A DNA stretch of 64,000 nucleotides from positions 62,001-126,000 of the forward strand of contig CAZWSX010000020.1 in NCBI GenBank assembly GCA_964636985.1. The letters run 5' to 3'. Both the position numbers and the translations under genes were made by a program. The notes beneath the pieces were generated by a model. That model was not told the origin of the DNA, searched no databases, and saw only the letters and a list, made by a program, of their open reading frames with translations. The stretch comes from CAZWSX01 sp964636985 (GTDB taxonomy: Bacteria; Planctomycetota; Planctomycetia; Pirellulales; Pirellulaceae). This document shows positions 1-7,950 of this stretch, piece by piece; the first letter of the stretch is position 1; every line of letters begins with the position of its first letter.

Positions 1-777
1 CATCTCGCGCAGAGCCCCGGCGAACTGTCGCAGGCTTTCGCCTTGCAACGGAGCGCCGCCAGCGGCGCCGCTGGCGAGCAGCAAGAGCGTATCGTTGGTG
101 CTAGTGTGTCCTTCGACGCTGATGCAGTTGAAACTTTCGTCGGCGACTTCCTTAAGAATCTTTTGGGCGTCGGCAGGCGTCAGCTTCGCATCGGTCGTGA
201 TCACGCCGAGCATGGTCGCCATGTTGGGGCCGATCATCCCGGCTCCTTTGCACATGCCGGCGATGCGGATCGTCTTTCCGTCGAGCGAGAGGGAATGCGA
301 TTGGACCTTAGGGCCCTTGTCGGTCGTTAAAATTCCACGCGAAGCGGCGGCGAAAGCGTTCTCATCGCTGCCGAGCCCTGCTGCTGCCGTCTTCACCCCG
401 GCGGCGATTTTTTCCATCGGCAGAAAAACGCCGATGATCCCGGTCGACATCACCAGCGCCGCCTTGGCAGATGCGTCCGCAGGTTGGCCGCAGGCTTCGA
501 GTGCGATGCGGGCCATCTCGGCGGCGTCGCGCTCGCCGCGCTCTCCCGTGCAGGCGTTCGCATTACCCGAATTGACAAGGACGACGCGGATATCGCTGCT
601 TGGCGTACGGGCTTTGTCGAAAGCGACTGGCGCCGCATGCACCAGATTTTGCGTGTAAACGCCCGCCGCGACGGCACCGTCGGGGGCGACAATCATGGTC
701 AGATCGTCTTTGCCGCTCTTTTTGATACCGCAAGCGATACCGGCAAATCGGAATCCGAGCGGGATGGAATGTGTCAT
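1..777 (-). CDS. argJ: Bifunctional glutamate N-acetyltransferase / amino-acid acetyltransferase ArgJ, C-terminus cut off by window edge
   Basis: ArgJ transfers the acetyl group from N-acetylornithine to glutamate in arginine synthesis, in the cytoplasm. The 259 visible residues start at the ATG complementary to 775-777 (MTHSIPLGFRFAGIACGIKK) and run off the left edge; the family is about 400 residues, so most of the beta chain is missing. Visible family motifs are VLVNSGNANACTG at residues 67-79, MSTGIIGVFLPM at 110-121, and the self-cleavage site PNMATMLGVITTD at 184-196, where Thr188 should be the N-terminal nucleophile of the mature beta chain. EGHTSTNDT follows. It is the last visible gene of a minus-strand run behind nfeD, floA and a proline-rich protein, with 173 bases between it and the last of these. 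Identification is firm. Confidence 0.93.
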   Translation of the reverse strand, partial: MTHSIPLGFRFAGIACGIKKSGKDDLTMIVAPDGAVAAGVYTQNLVHAAPVAFDKARTPSSDIRVVLVNSGNANACTGERGERDAAEMARIALEACGQPADASAKAALVMSTGIIGVFLPMEKIAAGVKTAAAGLGSDENAFAAASRGILTTDKGPKVQSHSLSLDGKTIRIAGMCKGAGMIGPNMATMLGVITTDAKLTPADAQKILKEVADESFNCISVEGHTSTNDTLLLLASGAAGGAPLQGESLRQFAGALREM

Positions 778-950
778 GGGATCGCCGGATGTCGAGGTTG
801 GAATTCGCGCGACTCGGTCCGCGCTCCCCGATGATCGCGGCCCGACCGTTCCCCAACAAGGGGTCCTTGGCATGAGAGGGAGAGCGGGCAAAAGGTTCAG
901 CCCTGCCGCTGCCTACTCTTTCAAAAAGAGAAGAAGGGCAACCGGTCGCC

Positions 951-1529
951 CTAATCGAAATTCGGCCGCTTGAGGATTTCGGCCACAATCAAGCTGGCTC
1001 GCAGGTCATTCGGGGCTCGCAGCATTTCTTGCACTCGTCCCACGACGGGGGAAAGTCCCGAAGTCGTCACTTGCGTCACCTGGGCGGAAGCCTCTCCTTT
1101 GGAGCCTCCCAAGTCCTGGCCGAGCTGATGGTCGAACTTGCCTTGCAGACGCTTCTCGGTATCGCGATCGACATCCGAAACTCGCCGCGAAGGTTGAACC
1201 GGTTTGATGCCGCGTTGCAATTGTTGCGGCGGACGCCCTTGGTTTGTTTGTCGCGGCGGAACCGCGAGCGGTGGTTGTTGCCGCGGAGGGAGCTGAACGC
1301 TAGGCGGGCTTTGCGGGAACGGCATCGGTGCGACGTCGGCCACTACGATCGGTTCATACGGGTTGTCGAGCGGCTCCAGTTTCGATGGGCTCAAACGGGG
1401 CGGCGGTGCGGAGGCCTGAGGCGGTGGCGCGGCCATTGGCGGATTTTGCGCCTGCGCTTGCTTGCGCATCTGCTCTTCGCGGCGCTGCTGCGCTCGGCGG
1501 AGAAACTCGGCGATTTCGTCACCAGGCAT
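951..1529 (-). CDS. Proline/glutamine-rich hypothetical protein downstream of floA
   Basis: 192 residues, not recognised as a named family. Residues 1-30 are a charged helix (EFLRRAQQRREEQMRK), residues 30-115 are low-complexity and rich in Pro, Gln and Ala, and the last 80 residues (from about DVDRDTEKRLQGKFDHQLGQ) look folded and end in ASLIVAEILKRPNFD. There is no signal peptide or membrane segment, so it is probably cytoplasmic. It lies 98 bases after floA on the same strand and is probably co-transcribed with nfeD and floA. A role as a partner of the FloA membrane scaffold is inference from position only. The codon pattern and clean minus-strand frame support a real gene. Confidence 0.7.
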   Translation of the reverse strand: MPGDEIAEFLRRAQQRREEQMRKQAQAQNPPMAAPPPQASAPPPRLSPSKLEPLDNPYEPIVVADVAPMPFPQSPPSVQLPPRQQPPLAVPPRQTNQGRPPQQLQRGIKPVQPSRRVSDVDRDTEKRLQGKFDHQLGQDLGGSKGEASAQVTQVTTSGLSPVVGRVQEMLRAPNDLRASLIVAEILKRPNFD

Positions 1530-1627
1530 GTCGCACTATGCTCCTCATTCACTCGGCTTCCAATCGCAGTCGCCCTGAACTGATGGCCCCTCACCTCACT
1601 TGGTGCGGCTATCTATGCCACGAGCTG

Positions 1628-2719
1628 TTATGTGCCCGGCGTTTTTGATACGGCAGGAGACGAACCCGTCGGTCCGGCAATCGACTTGCGCATGTCAGTA
1701 TCGGCTTGAATGTTGCGCAGCTTGTAGTAGTCGTTGATACCGAGCTTGCCCGAGTTGAATGCCGCCGCCATGGCGTGAGGAATTTCGGCTTCGGCCTCGA
1801 CAAGTTTAGCGCGGCTCTCTTCAATAGCCGCGATTTGTTCTTGCTCTTGGGCAACCGCCATCGAGCGCTTCCCTTCGGCCTTCGCACGGGCGACGCGCAT
1901 GTCGGCTTCCGCCTGGTCGGCCTGCAAGCGAGCACCGACGTTCTCGCCCACGTCGATGTCGGCGATGTCGATCGAAACAATTTCAAAGGCCGTTTGCGCA
2001 TCGAGCCTTCTGCCAAGCACCGCTTTGGAAATCACGTCTGGATTTTCCAGCACGGCTTTGTGATCCTCAGCCGAACCAATGGCGCTAATAATCCCTTCGC
2101 CGACGCGGGCGATGATTGTCTCTTCCGTGGCGCCGCCGATCACGCCTTGCAAGTTGGCGCGGACCGTCACGCGGGCCTTCACTTTGAGCTGCACGCCGTT
2201 CTTGGCCACCGCTTCGAGCGTGTCGCGGCCTGAATTGCGGGCCGGGCAATCGATGACCTTGGGATAAACACTCGTTTGTACCGCTTCGAGGACGTTGCGG
2301 CCGGCGAGATCGATGGCGGTTGCCTCGCGGAACGACAAGCGAATAATCTTGGCTTTGTTCGCGGCAATGAGCGAGCGAATCACCAACATGGCGTCGCCAC
2401 CGGCGAGCGCATGGGCTTCGATGTTGCGCGTGGTGATTTCGGGGTCTTTGAGCCCCGCTTGCACCGCCATGATTTTGGCTCGGACGACGGTATTGATGTT
2501 CCCGCGCTTGCGGAACGTCATCCCGAACAAATCCCCCATGGTGACGCCTGCACCGGTGGAAACCGACTGAATCCACCACCGGAAATACTGCGCGAAGAAA
2601 ATGAGCACCGCCAAGAAAACGATGAGGGCGAAGAACGAAACGCCCAACATCACCAAAACCCAAAACGCACGGTCGTCAGGCTGCGCGAAAAGGGGAGAGA
2701 AAAATCGAATCAGGTTCAT
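1628..2719 (-). CDS. floA: Flotillin-like protein FloA
   Basis: FloA is a bacterial flotillin that forms detergent-resistant membrane assemblies and, with NfeD, affects membrane fluidity and membrane protein complexes. The 363 residues match the family length. Residues about 17-47 form a long hydrophobic anchor (FWVLVMLGVSFFALIVFLAV), followed by the characteristic block TMGDLFGMTFRKR. An SPFH/band-7 type middle region follows, with KARVTVRANLQGVIGGA and EETIIARVGEGIISAIGS, then an Ala/Glu-rich coiled coil with EAEAEIPHAMAAAFNSGKLG near the end. It sits 121 bases downstream of nfeD on the same strand, the classical pairing. The last 30 residues are a disordered tail ending PAVSKTPGT. The call is firm on the FloA/UPF0365 pattern. 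Confidence 0.93.
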   Translation of the reverse strand: MNLIRFFSPLFAQPDDRAFWVLVMLGVSFFALIVFLAVLIFFAQYFRWWIQSVSTGAGVTMGDLFGMTFRKRGNINTVVRAKIMAVQAGLKDPEITTRNIEAHALAGGDAMLVIRSLIAANKAKIIRLSFREATAIDLAGRNVLEAVQTSVYPKVIDCPARNSGRDTLEAVAKNGVQLKVKARVTVRANLQGVIGGATEETIIARVGEGIISAIGSAEDHKAVLENPDVISKAVLGRRLDAQTAFEIVSIDIADIDVGENVGARLQADQAEADMRVARAKAEGKRSMAVAQEQEQIAAIEESRAKLVEAEAEIPHAMAAAFNSGKLGINDYYKLRNIQADTDMRKSIAGPTGSSPAVSKTPGT

Positions 2720-2840
2720 ATTGCGAATCCACCTGGAAGGTGACCGAAACGGCCGGCGAAGGACAATGATCCCGTCGCCATGAGACTACTCTAGCGGCTG
2801 GTCGCAAGCAATCAGACGGGGATGAGCCGCCCCGCGCGAA

Positions 2841-3515
2841 CTACCGAAACGGGTCTTCGATGCCCCCCATACCTTCGATAGGTGGGTGGTCGTGCGCTTC
2901 TGTTGGGTGCGCTGGATCGTCTACCTGTTCAGCGGCATGAGGCGTTTCACTCGACTTCGAAGCCGGCGACGGCCCCGCCGGTTTCGCAGCGACGATCGAC
3001 GACTCCGGCGGCGGCTTTTGCGGGTGGTCGTCGCGGCGAACGATGAGCCGGCGCAGATGCACGCCAATCACTACGATCGGCTGGTCGTTTTCGATGGCGT
3101 CGCCGTCGCTCACTGCTTCGTACGAACGACCGCCGATTGAGACCACACCCCCCGGCAGCATTTTGCTTTTCGATACTCCGCTGCTCCCCACCAGCGTTCG
3201 CAGCCCGCCGCCGCGATCCTGCTCGGGCAAGACTTCCTCGGGGCTTTCGGGGCGGCGCAGCATGATCCATTTGCCCATCGGCGTTTCGGGCCAGATCTTA
3301 GCGGCCGCGGCGAAGAAGATCGGCAAGCTGACCGAGACAAACAACAGCATCGCGGTCCCGTAAGTGAGACCTTTGTAGAACGCAACGATCACACCGGCTG
3401 TCAGTGCGGCGAAGGTGAGGGTTCCGAGGATTCCTCCCGAAGGGAGAAATAGCTCTGCGGTCAGGCAAATGAGCCCGATGGTGATGAGAAGTATTGACCA
3501 GAGAAGGGGGTCCAT
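2841..3515 (-). CDS. NfeD-like membrane protein, partner of FloA
   Basis: 224 residues from MDPLLWSILLITIGLICLTAE. This start (ATG complementary to 3513-3515) is preferred to a longer in-frame extension to 3716 because the extra 67 residues look non-coding and because the first membrane helix begins at once. Three to four membrane helices occupy residues 5-90. The OB-fold domain typical of NfeD follows at about 115-165 (LVGSSGVSKSKMLPGGVV, then GRSYEAVSDGDAIENDQPIV). The last 60 residues are a Pro/His/Glu-rich disordered tail. NfeD proteins are encoded next to flotillins and are thought to stabilise their assemblies. No N-terminal ClpP-type protease domain is present, so this is the short class. 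The next gene upstream, at 3715, is divergent. Confidence 0.88.
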   Translation of the reverse strand: MDPLLWSILLITIGLICLTAELFLPSGGILGTLTFAALTAGVIVAFYKGLTYGTAMLLFVSVSLPIFFAAAAKIWPETPMGKWIMLRRPESPEEVLPEQDRGGGLRTLVGSSGVSKSKMLPGGVVSIGGRSYEAVSDGDAIENDQPIVVIGVHLRRLIVRRDDHPQKPPPESSIVAAKPAGPSPASKSSETPHAAEQVDDPAHPTEAHDHPPIEGMGGIEDPFR

Positions 3516-3714
3516 AGGAGGCCAAGTCTTGATTTGCCCTGCCGAGGCATCTGTGTCCAAGGTGGGCAATCGTTGGGACAGTCGATACGCTAATGAATTA
3601 TCGCAAATCCGATCGGCGGAAACATCCCACGTTCCGCGGATAATCAGCTTAGAATACAAGGATGAGCGGCGAAAGTGTTCAGTTCGTCGCTGGTTTCTCA
3701 CGTGATGGATCTTC

Positions 3715-4365
3715 ATGGACCCTTTGCACGCCGCGATCGCCCTTGGCCCCGTGGCCGCCTATTTGTTGGCGTTGTCCCGGATCAACCTGCGGCGGCATCC
3801 CACGGTGATTAGCGGCATCAGCGATACGGCGGCGCTCGCGTTTGCCGTCACGGGATTGCTGGCGGCAGGCCCGCTGGAACTGCTCCTGCCCGAAACGGCG
3901 GCCGCTCAATATCGCGGACTCGTATGGCTGTGGATGTTCGCGATCTACGTTCTGAGCGTCATTTTGTGGCTGCTGACGATGCGGCCGTCGATCGTCGTCT
4001 ACAACGCGACCGCCGAAGACATTCGCCCGGCACTCACGGGGGTCGCCCTGCAACTCGACAAGGAATCGCTTTGGACCGGCGATAGCCTCCTCATTCCCGC
4101 GATTGGCGTTCAGCTTCACTTAGAGCCGACGATCTCCACGAAAAACGTAACTTTGGTTCCCACCGGCCCGCGGCAGTCCTACCAAGGGTGGGGGACGCTC
4201 CGCGAGGCCTTGGCGGAAGTCGCCCCCACGATCCAAAGTGGTTCGAACCCCACCGCGCTGGCCATGATGATTCTGGCCACGGCGATGGCCTTGTTTCTCT
4301 CGATTTGGCTGGCCAGCGAAGGCAAGCAAGTGGTTCGCAGCCTGCAGGAAATGATGCGGCTGTAA
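3715..4365 (+). CDS. Hypothetical integral membrane protein
   Basis: 216 residues, family not recognised. Residues 4-22, about 38-55 and 66-88 are hydrophobic helices (the third includes GLVWLWMFAIYVLSVILWLL). Residues 95-180 form a soluble domain with alternating beta-like strands (VALQLDKESLWTGDSLLIP, IGVQLHLEPTIS). A final helix spans about 184-203 (ALAMMILATAMALFLSIW) before a basic tail. The soluble domain probably lies on one face of the membrane. It is transcribed divergently from nfeD with about 200 bases between the two starts, so they may share a control region. No RBS is obvious. Function unknown. Confidence 0.72.
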   Translation: MDPLHAAIALGPVAAYLLALSRINLRRHPTVISGISDTAALAFAVTGLLAAGPLELLLPETAAAQYRGLVWLWMFAIYVLSVILWLLTMRPSIVVYNATAEDIRPALTGVALQLDKESLWTGDSLLIPAIGVQLHLEPTISTKNVTLVPTGPRQSYQGWGTLREALAEVAPTIQSGSNPTALAMMILATAMALFLSIWLASEGKQVVRSLQEMMRL

Positions 4366-4543
4366 CTTGCCGCTCGCCGACTGCTTGTCCAACGTCGAAG
4401 CTAGTCCAGCGTGGACGCCGGCTATCTTCTGCCACCGTTTGTGGCGGCAGCAGCTTTGTTTTCTCCTGTGTTTTCCCTATCTTGATGGCTCTGGAGATCA
4501 AAATCGCATTGCCTGAACTCACCACGACGGGACGGTTGAGAAG

Positions 4544-6235
4544 ATGTCTCACAACGCCAATTCGGGTCTTCCGTTAGTGGTTCAGCTGGGCTTCTCCGGT
4601 TCGCGATCGTTCGTGCCCGCCGAGGCGATCGCCTCGGTTGACGAGACCGCCTTCAATAATGAAGTGGCACAGTACCTGGCCGATCGGCTGCACGAACTCC
4701 CCAAGGTTCTCGACTTGCCGCAGCAGTCGTTTCTCTGCGGCGTCTGCCAACTTGCGATCGGCGGTGACACTTTTTTTGTCCAGGCGTGCCAGAAGCAGGG
4801 TATCCCAGTTCGCATCTTCCTCCCTCAGCCCCCCGATGTTTTTTTCGATACCGGTGGTGAGGTTGCTGATTTCACGGCCATCCAGAAAGAGCAAGGCAAG
4901 TCGCTCCTGGCGAGTCCCGATGTGATTCAACTGCGCGTAATTGGGAACGCCTCGACTCGCGATGCCCGATTCGAGGAGGTCAATCACGAGATCGCGCGCG
5001 TGAGCGACGTGTTGATCTGCCTGATCCGCAAGAACGCAGAGCCAAAGCGGGGCGGAGCGCTCGCGGTATTGGAGCGAGCCAGCGTACGGCAGCGTCCGGT
5101 TCTGAAGATCATCGTCGGCGAGAAGGGCAGGCGACCCACCTTCGAGACCGAGTGGATCGACAAGGATCAGTTCGTGGTACCGCATGCGCCGGCAATGCTG
5201 GCGCATAAAGAACCGTCGAGCGGGGCGCCATTACCCATCAAACCGCCGATCGGCGATTTCGTCGCGCGACTTCGCGAAGAAAGTCGCGTGTGGGCCGACC
5301 GATACCGTAATCGATTTACGATCTTCGCCACGACGATTATTGGCACCCACGTACTGGCGACGCTGCTGGCACTCTTGGCGCTGGTGCTGCCCCATTCATT
5401 CGCCGTCCTGCCCTGGTTGTTGGGCTTTGAATTGGCACTGCTGCTGATTGGTTTTCGCGTGCACTGGTGGGTGCACTCGTCGCACGTGGTGCAAAACTGG
5501 TCGACCCAGCGGTTGATCGAACAGATTGCCTCGTCGGTCGACTCAGTGGGTGGTAACCACGTTCCGCTCGAGCATTTTTTCCATCTGCCGTTGCCTGAGG
5601 ACTTTCGCTCTCTGATGCGGACGCTTAACGTCCTGCACCTGTCGTCGGCGCGCCGTGCAAAGTCCGCCTGGGAAAGCCGCCGAGACAAATACGTGAAAGA
5701 CCGGGTCGAAGACCAGGCGCAATACTACAAGCGAACTTCCAGCCGCTCCGCTCAACTGCTGAGGTATTGCCATTACGCGTTCATGATTTTTTCGGCAGTG
5801 GCCATCGTGGCGACTGGAACCAAGCTTGCCATGTGGGCTGCCGAGCGTATCAGCGGCGAGCCTGACACGATGGCCACAGCGAGCAAAGAGCCGTCAGCCG
5901 GCGGAGACCATGGCGAGGGGAAAAAAGAGTCGGTCGGCGACAAAACGCATTCCAAGGCGGAACACACCGATCCCGTAGCGACCGTCTTGGGATCGCTCGC
6001 GGTATTCCTTCCAGTTCTCGCGGTTGGCGCGATGTCGATTGCGGCCGCGCACGACTTGGAAGGGCGAATCCACACCTGCAAAGACATGGAAAAATTCCTG
6101 ACTCGCCAGCAAAAGTCACTCAAGGCGGCGACTTCCGAAGGCGACTTTGTGCGTTTGCTCATGGAGACCGAGTCGCGATTGCTCGGCGAGACCGCCAACT
6201 GGTTCTCGCGGCGATCGTTCACAGGCGTGGCGTAG
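4544..6235 (+). CDS. SLOG-like Rossmann domain fused to a four-helix SLATT-like membrane module
   Basis: 563 residues. Residues 11-215 have the pattern of SLOG (LOG/DprA-like) nucleotide-binding domains: LGFSGSR at 15-21, GGDTFFVQACQKQGIPVRIF at 73-92, NHEIARVSDVLICLI at 147-161 and GGALAVLERASVRQRPVLKI at 170-189. A first helix pair lies at 259-282 and 286-305. Residues 374-563 resemble the SLATT module: the WESRRDKYVKDRVEDQAQYY helix, membrane helices at 411-431 and 480-500, then a helical tail ending in ETESRLLGETANWF, close to the conserved E..L..E...W ending of that group. SLOG and SLATT domains were predicted to sense nucleotides and act as pore-type effectors in bacterial conflict systems. 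No synthase or nuclease gene adjoins it, so this would be a one-protein form. Domain names are by motif only. Confidence 0.72.
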   Translation: MSHNANSGLPLVVQLGFSGSRSFVPAEAIASVDETAFNNEVAQYLADRLHELPKVLDLPQQSFLCGVCQLAIGGDTFFVQACQKQGIPVRIFLPQPPDVFFDTGGEVADFTAIQKEQGKSLLASPDVIQLRVIGNASTRDARFEEVNHEIARVSDVLICLIRKNAEPKRGGALAVLERASVRQRPVLKIIVGEKGRRPTFETEWIDKDQFVVPHAPAMLAHKEPSSGAPLPIKPPIGDFVARLREESRVWADRYRNRFTIFATTIIGTHVLATLLALLALVLPHSFAVLPWLLGFELALLLIGFRVHWWVHSSHVVQNWSTQRLIEQIASSVDSVGGNHVPLEHFFHLPLPEDFRSLMRTLNVLHLSSARRAKSAWESRRDKYVKDRVEDQAQYYKRTSSRSAQLLRYCHYAFMIFSAVAIVATGTKLAMWAAERISGEPDTMATASKEPSAGGDHGEGKKESVGDKTHSKAEHTDPVATVLGSLAVFLPVLAVGAMSIAAAHDLEGRIHTCKDMEKFLTRQQKSLKAATSEGDFVRLLMETESRLLGETANWFSRRSFTGVA

Positions 6236-6242
6236 GAAGGAA

Positions 6243-6340
6243 AGAATTCACCATGGAGACACGGAGGGGACAGAGAGGAGAGCAAGGCTTTCACTTCGCA
6301 AATCAAAAATCACAAATCATCAATCAATTAATCAACATTT
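6243..6340. repeat. Dispersed-repeat-like A/T-rich segment
   Basis: Right after the SLOG-like gene comes a stretch beginning aattcaccatggagacacgg and continuing as purine-rich sequence, then a run of repeated (a)aatca units (6298-6335: caaatcaaaaatcacaaatc and similar). Both blocks differ sharply in composition from the surrounding GC-rich DNA. Similar 'ttcacca(c)ggagacac' and 'aaatcaaaaatc' blocks are, from memory, scattered between genes in many planctomycete and related genomes. No protein is encoded. It may be debris of a small non-autonomous element. Confidence 0.45.
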
Positions 6341-6401
6341 TTGAAATAGATTGAGTGCTGCCTTGCAGCTCGCCATCAACCGGCTAAAGCGGGCCCGCAG
6401 C

Positions 6402-6423
6402 GCACAGACAGGATTGTCTGTGC
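6402..6423. terminator. Perfect 9-bp hairpin between convergent genes
   Basis: Arms gcacagaca (6402-6410) and tgtctgtgc (6415-6423) pair perfectly around a ggat loop. It lies between the 3' ends of the SLOG-like gene (plus) and the ceramidase-like gene (minus), where a bidirectional terminator would be expected. The following cacattttcttg has only a short T run. It may equally be a copy of a dispersed palindromic repeat like those at 9420, 21490, 46244 and 55856. Confidence 0.45.
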
Positions 6424-6436
6424 CACATTTTCTTGT

Positions 6437-7855
6437 TTAGCCCTGAAGCAAGTGCTTCATCCCAGCCGTCATGGCATCATCGACGTCGGGTTCGCAGAAG
6501 GCGACGCTCACTTCGTAGCCACCCGAGGGATACTCTTCCTTAGTCGGGATATACCATGGGCCGCCATCGCCATAGGCGGCGGTGCAAACGAATCCGTCGG
6601 CCGCTAAACCTTGGGCTCGCAATTGATATTCGATGAATGATTCGGCCGGCAGATGGAGCAACTTCACGTCGCCCAAGTGCAAGGCGCTCAAGATGATGGG
6701 TTGCTTCTGCGCAACGCGATGGAGCCAGGCCAATTGCAGCGCCGAGCGATTGCGGTCGACGACCGACCGATCTTTGGTGGCGATCAGGCTGGCCAAAGCT
6801 TCGGCATTCGGGCTCGACCGTGGAGGAGGAAGCAGTTCGGCCGTTCGCCATGTCAGCGTGGTGACGGGTGTTTTTGTCAGTTCTTTTTCCGATGCAACCA
6901 TCCCATCGTAAACGCGATTGGTTAACACCTCTCGCATCGGCTTGCTGCCGTCGTTGTACTTTCCTGCCGCGATGTTGCCGCTACACCCCGTGAAGTAAAC
7001 GTGCAGGCAATCGGGCTCGTCGGCTTGCCGTTTCTTACGGGCTAACCCGGCAAAATCGCTGCTTGCCCGGCCGTCACCGTAGTAGCTCATGGGGTGCACG
7101 GCGTAGTAGTGCAAGGCCGCGAGCTTGGTGTCGCCGTCGTAGAACGCCACCGTCTTGAGCCACGGATCGATGGTTCCTTCCGGCAACGCTCGTAGCTTCT
7201 CATCGGTACAAGAGCTGCCGCGCATGGCGACGACGGCTCCTTTCTCGTCACGATGCACGCGGCGGTTCGACGCGACCTGCTCGACCTTTCCCTGGCCATG
7301 GCCAATGTGTGTCACCCGCCGCGCTGAGGAGATTGCTTTCTTGACGGCATCGCTGGAGCGTTTGAGGCAGTCGTCGAAGAACTTGAGATCGAGGATGTGG
7401 GGCAGATCCCCTTGTTCGGCGACCAGGCGTTCGGCCTCGACGCAGGCAAACGGCGCGTTGTGTTGATGCACGCAGTGGATCGCCACGCGATCGGGCGTCG
7501 TTCCAGCGGCATCCGCCAACGCCGTTCGCCACTTCAGATGGGCCTCATTGAGAATGCCTGTCCAGTCGACAGCCATCAGGACGACGGGTTTGCCCGCGCC
7601 TAGCAAGACGATACCGATCGCCTCTTGTTCGTCATCGACCGCTTCGATCGGCTTGATCCACCCGCCGCAGCACGAGTGCCCGATCGGTGGCGTCGCGTTC
7701 ATGCGAAACGCGGCGACCTTCAGGCCACTCGCTGATACGGCATCGTCAGCCAGTGCCGTACCCAGCGCCGAAACCATCCAACCCGAGGCGGTGGTGAGGA
7801 GCGTTCGTTGAACAAACGTGCGACGGTCGAATGCAAGCGAAGACAAATCGGGCAT
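6437..7855 (-). CDS. Tat-exported neutral/alkaline ceramidase-like protein
   Basis: 472 residues. The N-terminus has a twin-arginine export signal (DRRTFVQRTLL then a hydrophobic run to ALADD, about residues 10-38). The mature part resembles the N-terminal domain of neutral/alkaline non-lysosomal ceramidases as found in planctomycetes: VAAFRMNATPPIGHSCCGGW at 47-66, VAIHCVHQHNAPF with the expected zinc-ligand histidines, LAALHYYAVHPMSYYGDG, and CLHVYFTGCSGNIAAGKYND. Whether it cleaves lipids is unknown; many planctomycete members are annotated only as hypothetical. It lies 95 bases downstream of the DUF1501 gene and may belong to the same secreted-enzyme cluster. A second relative is encoded at 20111-21490. 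Confidence 0.8.
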   Translation of the reverse strand: MPDLSSLAFDRRTFVQRTLLTTASGWMVSALGTALADDAVSASGLKVAAFRMNATPPIGHSCCGGWIKPIEAVDDEQEAIGIVLLGAGKPVVLMAVDWTGILNEAHLKWRTALADAAGTTPDRVAIHCVHQHNAPFACVEAERLVAEQGDLPHILDLKFFDDCLKRSSDAVKKAISSARRVTHIGHGQGKVEQVASNRRVHRDEKGAVVAMRGSSCTDEKLRALPEGTIDPWLKTVAFYDGDTKLAALHYYAVHPMSYYGDGRASSDFAGLARKKRQADEPDCLHVYFTGCSGNIAAGKYNDGSKPMREVLTNRVYDGMVASEKELTKTPVTTLTWRTAELLPPPRSSPNAEALASLIATKDRSVVDRNRSALQLAWLHRVAQKQPIILSALHLGDVKLLHLPAESFIEYQLRAQGLAADGFVCTAAYGDGGPWYIPTKEEYPSGGYEVSVAFCEPDVDDAMTAGMKHLLQG

Positions 7856-7950
7856 GACGGATCTCTCAGGCTAGGTGGGATTGGGGCGCAATGTCGCCCC
7901 AGGTGTTTGGAGAGGATACCGACCAACAAGCCGCCGAGCTGGGACGCCGC

